A stretch of DNA of 64,000 nt from Rhynchopus sp. YZ270_cl-10 (Eukaryota; Euglenozoa; Diplonemea; Diplonemida; Diplonemidae). Shown here piece by piece: positions 1-10,859 of the stretch (position 1 is its first letter; the number at the start of each line of letters is the position of its first letter). The position numbers were made by a program, and so were the translations under genes. The DNA lies in NCBI GenBank assembly GCA_964035575.1, contig OZ037848.1, positions 620,001-684,000 on the forward strand, in the 5' to 3' direction. Under the pieces are notes generated by a model. It saw only the letters and a list, made by a program, of their open reading frames with translations. It ran no database searches and was not told the DNA's origin.

Positions 1-590
1 CCCACCCCCTGAAATGTGCTGAAATCAACTTTCGGTGTCCTGCTGAGAAAATTGCGGGGTCGCAAGATATTTTTAGTGGAAAAATATCATGGTTACTGTC
101 TACAGTAAACTGTCTCCTAAAAAGAGGCTTCGCAAAAGATGAGTCATACCTCGGTTATGTATAAAAAAGTCCTTTGGTCACCCCATAGTTGTATTTAAAT
201 TAGAGCTGTGGTCTGTGGATGAAGGAGACCTGTGTATGATTTTAGGATCTCGATGGGATCTTTCTAGTGTTGGAGGATCCAGCCTTGTATGAGCCTCTTC
301 CGTCTTGCATCAAGTTGGGCCCCGAAGGGCCCAGTCGAAAATCACCCCCGAGATTTGTTTCCAATGATTTTTGAACCAGTGAAATACCCGAATGTACCAC
401 CAAAATATATATCATCAGCACCAAGGCTTAGCGAACCCTTTTCATTTTTTCGACTCGCTCGGCCCACAGGCACATTTTTCATCGTGCGACCCCGCATTTA
501 AAAGATTTTGCTACCTCTGAATCGAAAGCCACAAAATTTGGGGCGAAATACTTTTTTGTTCATGACCAAAATGCTGGTAAGAATATAAAT

Positions 591-660
591 ATACTCAGGC
601 GTGCCTGAGGCGTACTTAAACGTAACTAATCCCGAGTACGCCTCAGGCACGCCTGAGTAT
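591..660. repeat. Perfect 26-bp inverted repeat (long hairpin)
   Basis: Arms 591-616 and 635-660 are exact reverse complements of each other, separated by an 18-nt loop. A CGAGGCCG/CGGCCTCG hairpin follows within 15 bp. It could be a foldback element or a structured transcript; neither arm recurs elsewhere in the window. Confidence 0.9.
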
Positions 661-1411
661 TTATTTTCAGGCCTTGGCGAGGCCGACTCGGCCTCGTTGC
701 ATTGTATGGCCTTTTGGCTCCACATTTGTCTTCACATAATATCTTGAGGTGCGCAGCTGTGCAGCCTCACCACCCCATCCAGAGCCCTTGCACAACCTCT
801 TCCTGTTGGTCGGGTGGCCAGATCATGGGCAAGCGAACCCCGCCCTTCCCCCACACCCCCGGCGATCGTCACGAACCCTACTCCTGGACGAAAGGCTCCA
901 ACACAACCCCGCCACAAGGAGTCGTGAATCATGACACATGAATCAGAACCATCCTACATAGTCGGTGCAACATCGCCACACGGAACACACACCTACAAGC
1001 CACAGCTACGACATCACTCTAAGATACCACTCCTCTCTTCGCACCCCTCTCCCCCACACCCATGCTTGGTGTGGCCCCCCACCTCTCCTGCTGTCCCATC
1101 CGCCCACTCAAACCCTCAAGCGATAGCATTGCAATACACAAAGGGAGGGGAAAACGCAAAAACTTCTTTTTTTGTTTGCTAAAAAAAAATTGCTGGGAAA
1201 TATAGTAGTGGTGTTGTGGCCACCCTCTGCAAAAACGCGTTCCACTTTCCTTGCTATGGGGAGAAGAGGGGGGCGGGTGGGTGGGTGGTTTGAATAAGGG
1301 GCGGGAAGATTATTCTAAGGTGCAAGGGAAGAGGGGCACACAAAACAACAACTAAAAAAACTTGCAATATGAAATGACTCGTACACACTCATCTGTAAAA
1401 ACTGAAAGTTT

Positions 1412-1442
1412 GAAATACAAAGCACTCTCATGACAGTGTACC
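1412..1442 (-). other. Structured element, AATACA-type hairpin
   Basis: This is a diverged member of the CACGAGAGG-loop hairpin family described in the findings. Its loop reads CATGAGAG and is flanked by the TACA/TGTA closing pairs. Confidence 0.5.
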
Positions 1443-1490
1443 TTGGCGTGTGGAAAGAAAAAAGCTCACATGATCAAGGTAGCACAATTA

Positions 1491-1546
1491 TTGTTCCGGG
1501 TCCCAGCCTCCCCAAATAAATCTGTACGCAGGACCTGGAACAAGAA
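1491..1546. other. Stem-loop with AGCCTCCCCAA...CTGTACGCA loop
   Basis: A 13-bp imperfect stem (TTGTTCC-GGGTCC against GGACC-T-GGAACAA) closes a loop that recurs, without the closing 3' arm, at 52351-52380. The conserved loop and changing surroundings suggest a structured RNA or a repeat fragment. Confidence 0.4.
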
Positions 1547-2460
1547 GAGAAAAAAATTGTGGTACCCTAAAGTAAAAGACGGCAGTATCCACACATTGGA
1601 AATGGAATAATCAGAACTGAATAAGGGGTGGGAAGAGGGGCGAGGGGGGAGGATCTATTTAGGGTGGGGGGGAAAACACTCTCTAACGTTCGTCCTGGGT
1701 ACAATGTCAATGCAGCTGACCGTACACGTCAGTTGCACTTCACAAAAAAAAAACTTTCTGTATTAGCACACGATCGCCTTTACGGCACGTAGCTACCTGA
1801 GTACAAAAAGAGAAACATTTTTTTTTCCACTTCGCACCAGATCTATGGGGGGGGGGTGTATGTGAGGGAGCTGGTTCGCATCTGACTTCAATAAAAAAAA
1901 ACCAAAATGTGGAGTAAAAAAAAATTGGACCTTTGCGCTTATGTTGGGAACAGAGTTCTTCGAAATTCGCACCCAGTGAAGAAGCGCAGAAACTCTGGTT
2001 GGGAATGCCAAATAGTTGGGCGGGATTCTCAACAAGACAAATATCCAATTTTCTGTTTTTTTGCACTCTGCCCAAAATATTTTTTGTCCATAAGAAACGA
2101 CTCTTTCAAAAAACAAAATGCATACTTTAATTGATAAAACTACTAAAACCACACCACAATCCCCTGAAGATATTTGATAAAAGCAACGACAAAACGAACA
2201 AAAATATCAAGAAAAAAATTGCTTTTCAGGCTTTCAGGGAACCCTGGGGGGTTTGCGAACGATTTAAACGTCAAAAAATGGACAAAAATATAGGGCTTGT
2301 TTGTGTTGATAGCAAACACTCTATTCTAATGAGACAATCACATCCATATCCACGTTTACGTTCACATCGCCACATGAGAACAAACCAACAACCAGCCAGC
2401 CAGCACAAAAAATAGCGGGCTGTCTACCATCTCATTGCTGCCACCTGCCATTACTTCGCA

Positions 2461-2731
2461 CTACGCATGTGGACCTGAGCCTCCAAGGGACTCTTTAATT
2501 GTGTGATAAAAGTTTGTATCAAACGTCGAGAAAAACTGCGAGTCTGGTCGGAGGCGTGCAATCTCGGTATGTATGTCCTGTTGGTTTTTGAAAAGTGTTG
2601 GAAACTATAAACCGCACAACTAGACAACGAAACATACCTGACGCGAAAGCGTGCGCGGGAACAGCGCCTCCAAGGTAGGAGCCGATTGAGGAACCCATCC
2701 GTCGAGCAATCCACTCACAACGCCATTGAGT
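2461..2731 (-). CDS. C-terminal exons of an unidentified spliced gene
   Basis: Two exons are inferred. The first (2731-2638) follows a pyrimidine-rich tract and CACAG. A 60-nt intron (2637-2578) begins GTATGT and ends CAACAG. The last exon (2577-2461) ends at TAG. Joined in phase they give about 69 residues, starting LNGVVSGLLDGW and ending GGSGPHA, with ordinary protein composition across the junction, while the other frames are poorer. The first exon begins at the third codon position, so at least one exon lies further 5', at higher coordinates, but I could not place it. The product is not recognised. Exon assignment rests only on splice consensus and frame continuity; a gene remnant is an alternative. 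Confidence 0.45.
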
Positions 2732-2989
2732 CTGTGCAGGAAGTGGTGAGAAGAAAATTTTATTGTTCACTTTGTCAAAATCTCTTTGTTTTTCTCTTTG
2801 TCTATTTTTCCTGCATTTTTTATTCTCTTCTTTGTACTTTCTTTTGTTTTGGTTGTTGTTAGATAAGCTCAATCGCCTATCGAGTTCTGTGAATAGCACG
2901 GAACTCCTTTTCATGTGTATCCATGGAAATCAGTATCATATGTGATACAGAAGAAAGATAGAAAAATTGGAGGTAAAAATTTTTGAAAA

Positions 2990-3190
2990 AAGGTGTCGTT
3001 TGAGAAAAACAAACAAACGGACGCGCTGTGTGAAAAACGAGTGTTTCTCTGCGCGTGATATTTTGTGGGGAAGAATAAAACATTATGAAAAAAGCTCGTT
3101 GCGTTCCCACTATCGTTTCCGCTGCGCTCTCACTAGCGTTCCCACTCCATTCGGTTTTCTCTTAGGGCACGGTAATTTTTTTTCTTGGTA
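2990..3190 (+). repeat. Dispersed repeat, copy 1 (partner at 52186-52345)
   Basis: Both copies share GGTGT, a run near ACGGACGC, CTGTGTGAAAAA, TTTCTCTGCG, GAATAAAAC and an AAAGCTCGTTG block in the same order with small indels. Both are followed by a CGCACGCACGCA stretch. The unit class is unknown. Confidence 0.6.
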
Positions 3191-3534
3191 AGCGTCAGAG
3201 CACTTCTCAAAAAAAAGTACGCACGCACGCAAAAAAAAATTATGCAGTAAAAAAAATTATGAGTGGTGAAAAAAATTATAGAGGAAAATTACAGTGGGGG
3301 AAATACAGGTACCAAAAATATTTTCCCACCAATTTTTGCCCACAAAAAATCGGGGGAAATTTTTTTTGATTTCGGCTCTCAGGAGTCTGTGTGTGCTGTG
3401 ATGGGGTCAATTTGCGCTGAAAAATGTACATTTTTTACCTAAAATACATTGTTGAGTTATTGAGGGCCCCCCTTTATAATTTTTTTTTCTGCATAATTTT
3501 TTTCCCTGCACGGTGGCCCATTCCTACCCTTAGG

Positions 3535-3690
3535 GTAGGGTCCGCGGGGGGTACCCCATGGGGTACCCCCCAGACTACCCCATGGGGTACCCCATGGGGT
3601 ACCCCCCAAATCTGAGGGGTACCCCATGGGGTACCCCCCAGACTACCCCCGGGGGTACCCCATGGGGTACCCCGCGCGGACCCTGACTGG
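3535..3690. repeat. GGTACCCC-rich palindromic block
   Basis: Repeated GGTACCCC and CCATGGGGTACC units with GGTCCGCG spacers form overlapping palindromes. Gly-Tyr-Pro or Gly-Val-Pro frames through it are by-products of the repeat. Confidence 0.85.
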
Positions 3691-3700
3691 CACTGGGGGT

Positions 3701-3767
3701 ACACAGGTACACAGGTACACAGGTACACAGGTACACAGGTACACAGGTACACAGGTACACAGGTACA
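3701..3767. repeat. Minisatellite (ACAGGTAC)n
   Basis: About eight perfect tandem copies of an 8-bp unit. Confidence 0.9.
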
Positions 3768-3969
3768 GCCAGAGTGCCAGAGTCAAGGGTCCGCGCGGGG
3801 TCCGCCCCCCGATGACATAACGAAGTATCGCTTGAAAATACCGTTCAATATATGTTGCTTGGTGTGCATGAAGAAGGACACACAAGGTATATCAAACGAT
3901 AAATCAATCAGATAAACGTTACATCATTGGAAAATTGTTGGCACCGCCCCCCTGTCTTCGTATTTATTA

Positions 3970-4112
3970 CCCCGTCGACAGGCCAAACAGCGTTGGGCTC
4001 AGAAGAAGCAGTGCAAGACAGTCACTGGGGATCAACATGAGAACCAACTCCCAACAACACAGGCTACCGAAGTAGCAGGTGGGGTGTTGCGGGTGTTTGG
4101 GGTGAGAAAATC
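3970..4112 (+). pseudogene. Possible exon relic
   Basis: An open stretch of about 45 codons (for example QAKQRWAQKKQCKTVTGDQ) runs into a donor-like GTAAGT near 4119. Another open frame follows at 4125-4346. No start, partner exon or family is recognised, so this may be a decayed gene or a chance frame. Confidence 0.2.
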
Positions 4113-5463
4113 GATTTTGGTAAGTTGCAGCAGAACATTCTTAAGTTCGCACTAGTCGAGAGAGGCTTACCCGCTGCAGTGAAGCAGTGCACCCATTTAA
4201 GGGTGGAGAAGCGTGACACGCACATACAAGTATGTACGTTACTTCAACAAAGGCTGAATTCTGGTAATTCTAAGGGATGTGAATTCAGCCACCACGCAGG
4301 TAGTGTTTTAAGGTTCCTCGCTTTGTGCTGCACAGCGGACTCATGACACAAAGGAGTTGCCCCCGCTCTCTTTCGCGCAAACTTAAGAAAATTCTGAAGT
4401 AACTACAACCTGGCGTGCGGGTACAGATGCATTGCTTTGTTCTTTCCTCAAAGTCATTTCTGATCTCTCGGGTCTGTACTACCGTCAGTGTTTAGATAAG
4501 CATCCACTTGACTCGTTCTAACAACCGTTGAAATCTAGAACAAAACAATACACTGCCCCTTCTCACACCAAGCCGCCATGCTTCAAGAGCATGCCCTGGG
4601 CAAAAAATACTGTGACAAAAATTGGTTTTCTGGGGGAACGCGATATTTTCTTGTGCCTACTGTAGTCCTCCGCAAGAGCAGAGGACAGACTTTCCGGATC
4701 CCGAAGTCGAATTTTTTGCACTAGCTATGCTCCCTGGGTTAATGGCTATAGCAGTGACTGACTAAGAGTTTCATAATAATTGGGGCGGTCTATGGGGTGG
4801 GTTAATGGAAAAATTGGTTTAAAAACCCAACTTTTGCGGTCCCCACCCGGTTTGCAATAATTGCACCAGCTCTATCGGCACTGTTTCGCTGTCACGATGA
4901 AGGGTCGTCGGTTCGGGTACCTGTTGAGAGAAATTGAGTGCAAAAGTAGAGACTACAACAAAAAAAATCAAACAAACAAACAAGAAGCCGCTCCGTACCT
5001 CTTCCATGCAAAAAAGAAAGTAAAAGACTGCCCTTCCTCAGTCCGGAAGTAGCACCTCATCCGGTTCCCTGACGTAAAAGAGTTGTAGAGGTTACGAGAT
5101 GCCATGATAAAAAAGTAAAAGTGACAATTTTGACAATAAAAATATGCTTCGATTTACATCCGAGCGGGACAAAGGCGAAAAGGGGGAGCGGGGGTGTAAA
5201 AACCGGGGCTTAAAAACATACCTTGCAGCACTCGCTCGGCCTACTCTCCAGGTACGAGAACATCACTGCACGAACAATCCCACTGATACTGATACCTGCA
5301 TTCTATTTGTTGCCACATGGTAAAAATGACCAAAACTTCGACCAATTTTTTTTTTCTTCACAATTTGCTCATTGAGGCTTTGTATTTTTTGGGCCATTTA
5401 TGACCTACCACGCCCGATTTTGGGCGAGAAGAAAAAAAAATTTGGGTCAAAAATCGACGCGTC

Positions 5464-5560
5464 TTTGGTAAAATCACGACTTTTCGGGCGCGAAACTACG
5501 TTTTAGACCCCCACAGATGCTCAAAAGTGCCAAATTTTGCTTTTAATGGCCTCAAAGGAT
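5464..5560 (+). repeat. Partial first copy of the 5.8-6.7 kb repeat unit
   Basis: The GACCCCCACAGATGCTC segment and its AT-rich flanks occur here in diverged form, then twice more in the tandem duplication downstream. This shows at least three rounds of copying. Confidence 0.7.
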
Positions 5561-5854
5561 CACGGGAGCACCCCTCGTAATTACGAGGGCTCCCCACGCC
5601 GTGACGTCGTCATTGCGCGCGTAATTTCCGACGTATGCGGGCGTGGTTGGTCATAAAATGGCCCAAAAACCCCAAACAAAACCTCAGATTGACCAAATCG
5701 AGGAAAAATTGTCAAGTCGAAATTTCAGCCAAAATACGGTCATTTTGGTTATACCCCGCGGTGTATGCAGTAGCTAGAACACGTACACAGCTAAGTTCCT
5801 AAGCGATTTCCTTCACATTTTTCATGAAAAATTGGTCAAAAATCGACTTGTCTT

Positions 5855-6754
5855 TGGTAAAAAAACCACGAAAAATCGGCTGCGCAAAACCACGTTTTAG
5901 ACCCCCACAGATGCTCAAAAGTGCCAATTTTTGCTTTTAATGGCCTCAAATCGTCGAAATTAGGCCTATATAGGGCAAAAAAAAATTTTTGAGAGTCCCT
6001 TTCCCTGGGAGGCAATAGCCACCGGGTGTGCAGGGGGTACCCCCCAGGGTCCGCGGGGGTACCCCATGGGGTACCCCCGCGGACCCTGGGGGGTACCCCA
6101 AACCCCCCAAAGGGTACCCCGCGCGGACCCTACCCAACCCTGTGGGGTACCCCCTGGGGTAGCCCACGCGAGGGGGTACCCCCCGCGGACCCTACCCTGT
6201 GTGGTACCCTACCCTGCGGGGTACCCCTTTTGGGGGTACCCCCGGGGGTACCCCCAAAAGGGTCTGCTGGGCCACCGTGTTGGTAAAAAAACCACGAAAA
6301 ATCGGCTGCGCAAAACCACGTTTTAGACCCCCACAGATGCTCAAAAGTGCCAATTTTTGCTTTTAATGGCCTCAAATCGTCGAAATTAGGCCTATATAGG
6401 GCAAAAAAAATTTTTTGAGAGTCCCTTTCCCTGGGAGGCAATAGCCACCGGGTGTGCAGGGGGTACCCCGGGGGGTACCCCCCAGGGTCCGCGGGGGTAC
6501 CCCATGGGGTACCCCCGCGGACCCTGAGGGGTACCCCCGCGGACCCTGGGGGGTACCCCTCGGGGTACCCCAAACCCCCCAAAGGGTACCCCGCGCGGAC
6601 CCTACCCAACCCTGTGGGGTACCCCCTGGGGTAGCCCACGCGAGGGGGTACCCCCCGCGGACCCTACCCTGTGTGGTACCCTACCCTGCGGGGTACCCCT
6701 TTTGGGGGTACCCCCGGGGGTACCCCCAAAAGGGTCTGCTGGGCCACCGTGTGG
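5855..6754 (+). repeat. Tandem duplication with GGTACCCC blocks
   Basis: Copy 1 (5855-6279) and copy 2 (6280-6754) are nearly identical head-to-tail units. Each begins with a GGTAAAAAAACCACG segment, continues through GACCCCCACAGATGCTC and a TATAGGGCAAAA segment, and ends in a GGTACCCC/GGTCCGCG block and TGGGCCACCGTG. Copy 2 has an extra GC block. Confidence 0.85.
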
Positions 6755-7009
6755 AATCTCAAAAAAAAAGTACGCACGCAGACGATTACCAAAAATAAAA
6801 ATTACCGTGCCCTTACTTAAAAAAAATAGCGGGGCCCCATCCTAAGGCCCCATCCATTTAGCGGACCCCCAAAAAAGTTAAACTGGCGTGGTTGAATAGA
6901 TTTTTTAAAACTTGGTGTGGACACCCCTTGATCACAGGAGTCTAACAACCCAGGTGTGAACCCAAGGTTTAATTGATAAAATGTTGGCACAATGTGCGAG
7001 CTCCATTTT

Positions 7010-9220
7010 CTAGTGGATGTTGGGTTTTTTGGAGGGAGGGTTATTATCATTATAATTTATCCCACATAAACTATATTCCCCCACAACACTTTGCCGCTGG
7101 TGTGCATACCGAATTGCAGCCTCGGCCCTTTGCTGTCGACGTTGTGCTTGGATTGGGTTGGGGGCTTGGGTGGGCTTGGCTTGCACAGGACGTGAGGCCG
7201 CGGGAGAGTGCTGATGTGGCTGCTGGTGTTGATGCTGAGACTGCTGTGGCTGCGCCTGCGGCTGTGCCACTGCTGCATTCACCTGCGGGCGTGTAGGCGA
7301 CACAACTGCCTGTGCACCTGACGCTGCCGCCGCCGCTGGCGCCACGGACGGCACCGACGACACTGCCACTGCAGCAGACCCACTCCTCGTTGCTGACGGA
7401 GTGAACGTCCGCTTCATCCTTGTCCCCTTCTTCAAGAAAGGCCTCGCTCGCGACTTATCCTCCACAGCCCCTTCAGGTGCGTCTGCAGTACGTTCCTTTT
7501 CCTTCTCCTTTTCTTTCTCCTTCTCTTTTTCCTTCTCCTTCTCCATCCGAGCCGGTCTGCGCACAGGGCGCTGAGGGGGTGAGAAGCTGAGACCGACATC
7601 ACCTCCACCTCTTGCTCCTCCTCCCCCACCTCCACCACCACCACCACCCCCAACAGGAACCTCGTCAAAAGGATTCTTCCGCAGACTATCGTCAAATGGG
7701 TTTTTATTTGCTGGTGTGGCCACTGTGTTAACCTTGGGGCGGGGTGCAGCGACAGCGACTGAGGCTGGGGCTGAGGAGTGCTGCTGTGCGGCATTGGGTT
7801 TGCTGCGTTGCTGTGCGCCGTTGTTGCCTCGTTTCTGCTGGCCGGGCTTTGGACAGAAGGCTTCTTGCGCATCGCTTTCGAGATAGCTCAACAACTGCCC
7901 TTTCAATGCCGCCGCATTGCCTCGCAACACCGAGGGACGCAGAAAGGGCGGCAGGGTTGCTTCAGGCTCTGCCCCTGCTTCAGCTATTATTCTTGCTATG
8001 TCGTGTATTTGGTCTGTATAGACACGACCCTTTCCTTTGAACTTCGCACGCACACGAAATCCTTGCAGAACTGCCTTTAACCGCTCTTCCGGACCACTAA
8101 GACGCCTCTTCAAGACCGGCTCTTCCACTACTTCCTCAACCTCCGCCGCCGGCACACCAAATTGAAACCCCTGCACCTGGCTTGTCGCGAGACGGCGGGC
8201 CTGCATTTCCTCCTGGGTAGCCTTCTTCCGATGGGGCTGCGCCACCACCGCCGGCTCCTCCCTTTCAGCACTAAACAACATCACCTCTGCAGCCACCGAA
8301 GGGGACAGATGCGAATCCTCGTCTAGATATGAGTCCTGCACCTTCGCGTAGCCTTCTGCACCTCCACTGCCCTCGCACTCATGCGGCGGGGGCAGCGGGA
8401 GGTCCTCTGGTGTACACAGCAGGGCGCTTGCGGGGAGGCGGTGCACTTCTTCTTCTTCTGGGTCGACTTCTGGATCGTTGTCCACATAGTAAGGCTCGGG
8501 GTAGGCGAAGGAAGGTGAGCGGCTGGGAGTAGGGGATTCGGATTGATGCCTAGGAGGGGCAGTAGTGGAGGAGGAAGCCGCAGTGCGATAAGTTGAGGTG
8601 GGTGCAGAAGAGGCGAGGTCTTCGTGCGCACTGCGGGAAGCGTCGCTGTCGAAGGAGAAGTTGACGGAGTGGTCGTACACACCACCGCCACCACCACGAA
8701 CTTCTCGCTCCATCGTGAAGATTGGCTCGATTTTTGGTTGTGTAGTTGTGGTCGTAGGTAGAGTACACTGTGGTTTCACCCGTTTCCCCTCCAATGCTGC
8801 ACGAACCGCCGCCTTTCGTGTCGAAGCCGATGCAGACATCGATCGTGGTGTTGTAGTCTGTCTAGGCTCGACCCTTCTCGCCTGGCGTTGTTGTTGTGGT
8901 GCAACCCCTACTGCCCCTGCCTGCATTCCACCAAAAAAGGTGTCAAAATCATAATTTTTTACGTTCGCCGCAACGTTGTTGTGGTGTTGAAGAATCGGGC
9001 GGCTTTCCAACGCAGTGCGATGATGTTGGTTGAATCCATGAGTTGTGCGGTAAGCCGTAGTGTGTGGTGTAGTGTCAATTCGGGTGCTGTCTTTAAGCTT
9101 GCCTCGTGCGGTGGAGGAGGCAGCACGGCGGGTGGGTTTGGCAGAAAGGGGTGTCGGTAGGGTAGATGCCAGCTTCGTCTCTGCAACCTCCCTGCGTGAG
9201 TGGAAGTCTCGAAGGGACAT
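7010..9220 (-). CDS. Large disordered protein of unknown function
   Basis: This single exon encodes 736 residues from the ATG at 9220; an AG acceptor sits 18 nt upstream (TTTTCCAG, 9239-9240). Most of the protein is predicted disordered: Ser/Thr/Pro-rich N-terminal half, acidic stretches, a poly-Gly run, a long Lys-Glu alternation and a Gln/Ala/Pro-rich C-terminus. One compact segment (about residues 375-455) has an IQ-like LQGFRVRAKFK followed by a helical QIHDIARIIAEAG region. That could bind a calmodulin-like protein, which is inference. Upstream in-frame codons to 9430 are Lys-rich or Pro-rich UTR-like sequence and were excluded. No known family is recognised. The last residues (GEYSLCGINYNDNN) are AT-rich and could be intronic read-through. 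Confidence 0.7.
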   Translation of the reverse strand: MSLRDFHSRREVAETKLASTLPTPLSAKPTRRAASSTARGKLKDSTRIDTTPHTTAYRTTHGFNQHHRTALESRPILQHHNNVAANVKNYDFDTFFGGMQAGAVGVAPQQQRQARRVEPRQTTTPRSMSASASTRKAAVRAALEGKRVKPQCTLPTTTTTQPKIEPIFTMEREVRGGGGGVYDHSVNFSFDSDASRSAHEDLASSAPTSTYRTAASSSTTAPPRHQSESPTPSRSPSFAYPEPYYVDNDPEVDPEEEEVHRLPASALLCTPEDLPLPPPHECEGSGGAEGYAKVQDSYLDEDSHLSPSVAAEVMLFSAEREEPAVVAQPHRKKATQEEMQARRLATSQVQGFQFGVPAAEVEEVVEEPVLKRRLSGPEERLKAVLQGFRVRAKFKGKGRVYTDQIHDIARIIAEAGAEPEATLPPFLRPSVLRGNAAALKGQLLSYLESDAQEAFCPKPGQQKRGNNGAQQRSKPNAAQQHSSAPASVAVAAPRPKVNTVATPANKNPFDDSLRKNPFDEVPVGGGGGGGGGGGGARGGGDVGLSFSPPQRPVRRPARMEKEKEKEKEKEKEKEKERTADAPEGAVEDKSRARPFLKKGTRMKRTFTPSATRSGSAAVAVSSVPSVAPAAAAASGAQAVVSPTRPQVNAAVAQPQAQPQQSQHQHQQPHQHSPAASRPVQAKPTQAPNPIQAQRRQQRAEAAIRYAHQRQSVVGEYSLCGINYNDNNPPSKKPNIH

Positions 9221-9525
9221 TCTGTTTGGGGGGGCTGCCTGGAAAATGTAATTGAAAAGGTTGGGGGAGAGGGGCGATTGTTGAATAAAAAAGCGGAGGG
9301 GGGTAAGGGGTAAGGGGGGAGGGGGGAGGTGTTTGGTTTTTGTCTTTTTTTTTGGTTTTTTTTTGGTTTTTTTTTTTTTGCCCTGCCCCAAAAATGCTGA
9401 TTTCATTTTCCCCCCGAAGGCGAAAAACAAAATACAACTGATTTTATTGGAATGCTTTTTTTTGTTCCTTCCCTCCTCATTCCCTCCTCACATTTTTTTT
9501 TTACCATATTTTATATTTTGGCTTT

Positions 9526-10140
9526 CTAGTTCTTCTTGGCCTTCTTCTTGTCGGTCTTCCTGAGGTAGAAGTTGAGCTCGGCACCCTCAAGGAGGTATCC
9601 GTCGGCACGGCCAACCTGTCCCGGGCGGGATGCAACACGGGCAAGGACACGTCCTCCCTTCACCTGGTCCTCAACGTTCTTCTCCAGCTTGCGGTCGCCA
9701 ATGCGGGAGATCCAACGGCGCTTGCGGGAGTCGGTCGCCTCAAGCTCCTTGTCGGTGGCACGCTTCTTTCCGAGGAGCACACCGTAGTGCTTGTAGTACC
9801 ACTGACGGAAGGGGGAGGAGTCGACCGACACGATGGCTCCCTTCACGAGGGTCTTGGTACGGATCATCTCGTTGCTGGTTGCGTTGTACACAACATCGAT
9901 GATACGCGACTTGCGGGTGCACGACTGGGATCCCCACGAGAAGTTTCCGTGGTCAAGACGGAGGGCACGGAACTTCAGGTTTCCTCCCCTGGCACGCACG
10001 GTGCTGACACGGTTGTCTCCGTGTGCGAGCTTGGTGTTGGCGGGCACACGTCCGAGCTCGTACTTCCTCTTCTTCTGGTGGATCTTGCGCTTTCCTCCGG
10101 TGACACGGCGCTTGTGCAGTCTGCTACGAGTGATTCCCAT
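9526..10140 (-). CDS. RPS8: 40S ribosomal protein S8 (eS8)
   Basis: This encodes 204 residues, full length for eS8, a structural component of the small ribosomal subunit. The N-terminus [19 protein letters not shown], the RGGN-FRALRLD-GNFSWGS block, [28 protein letters not shown], the QWYYKHYG segment and [13 protein letters not shown] are family hallmarks. From memory, the SRLHKR-TGGK start and ELGR-PANTKL resemble trypanosomatid eS8 more than animal or plant forms; this is one basis for the organism guess. The gene is intronless within the coding region. An acceptor-like TTTCCAG (10171-10172) lies 30 nt upstream of the ATG. Its spacer toward the next upstream gene carries two CACGAGAGG-family hairpins. 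Codon use is strongly biased to C/G third positions, as expected for a highly expressed gene. Confidence 0.97.
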   Translation of the reverse strand: MGITRSRLHKRRVTGGKRKIHQKKRKYELGRVPANTKLAHGDNRVSTVRARGGNLKFRALRLDHGNFSWGSQSCTRKSRIIDVVYNATSNEMIRTKTLVKGAIVSVDSSPFRQWYYKHYGVLLGKKRATDKELEATDSRKRRWISRIGDRKLEKNVEDQVKGGRVLARVASRPGQVGRADGYLLEGAELNFYLRKTDKKKAKKN

Positions 10141-10430
10141 TTTGAAGTGTTGAGGGGGAAGGGCAAATTCCTGGAAATGATAGAATAATATAGCAGGGTG
10201 AAGAAAGGGTGGAGGAGACAGAGGCAGGGGCAGCGGAGGGCAAACCCCCCGAGGAAAACGAAGGGAAAACGGTACAACAATTTTGCTTGATTTATTAGAC
10301 CACTACCACGGGATAGCAAGGAAAATGGTATCACAAAAAAGAAAATGAGGAGGTGACGGGGGATGCACTTTTTTTTCACTATGGGATGTGGGGGATACCT
10401 TTTGGGTGGTTTAAACATAAAAGTTGGTGA

Positions 10431-10464
10431 GAGATGCGCCTAAGCCTCGCGTGTTTAGTCACCT
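10431..10464 (-). other. Structured element, A-type hairpin
   Basis: In gene sense a GGTGACTAA stem arm pairs with TTAGGCGCATC around a CACGCGAGG loop. Confidence 0.6.
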
Positions 10465-10645
10465 TTGAGAATAAACGCATTGGTCCCTGCATTAACCTTA
10501 CTCTAAACGAAGGTGGGAGATACTCTACTTTAGTGCACCATGGGTCGCAAATGAAAGGAAAACTGTTTCTTATGACTTTCTATTCCGAAGAGAAGTAAGA
10601 ATCGTGTTAGAAAGAAAGGAAAATAAAAAAAAAAGAAAACTTGAA

Positions 10646-10677
10646 AGATGAATGGACCTCTCGTGCACACACATCTA
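10646..10677 (-). other. Structured element, C-type hairpin
   Basis: In gene sense AGATGTGTGTG pairs with TCCATTCATCT through Watson-Crick and G-T pairs around an exact CACGAGAGG loop. Confidence 0.6.
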
Positions 10678-10859
10678 GAGATGCTGGCAAGAGGTTCCTA
10701 AGCCATCCCACCGAAATGAACGACGGATGTCTACTTTCCTCCCCCATCCCCATCCCCCTCCCCTTTACCCCTTTTTTACAAAACAAAACTATACTTTCTA
10801 TAAATGAATGAGCAAAAAAAAAAAAAAAGAAAAACAAAACTTGAAAAAGACACCTCCCC

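Larger units (their letters stand above)
1..2460. other. Non-coding region with hairpins
   Basis: No convincing gene is seen. The stretch holds a perfect 26-bp inverted repeat (591-660), a short GC hairpin (about 673-695), a GC-rich patch (about 740-1130) whose reading frames look like chance, and two small structured elements (1412-1442 and 1491-1546). Confidence 0.5.
2745..7009. other. Repeat-rich intergenic region
   Basis: It holds a dispersed repeat (2990-3190), KpnI-rich GGTACCCC blocks, an 8-bp minisatellite, a possible plus-strand exon relic near 3970-4112, and a tandem duplication of about 430 bp between 5.85 and 6.75 kb. Reading frames here are short, or periodic because of the repeats. 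Confidence 0.6.
10141..10859. other. Spacer with two family hairpins
   Basis: Apart from the eS8 5' leader, this holds one A-type hairpin (10431-10464), one C-type hairpin (10646-10677) and C/T-rich tracts. No coding potential is seen. Confidence 0.6.

Noticed and set aside
702-1182. Pro/His-rich frames in the GC-rich patch.
   Set aside because: Composition follows C-rich sequence, frames are short, and no splice structure or family supports them.
6026-6798. Gly-Tyr-Pro and Gly-Val-Pro rich frames resembling a structural protein.
   Set aside because: They come from palindromic GGTACCCC repeats and are open in several frames on both strands.
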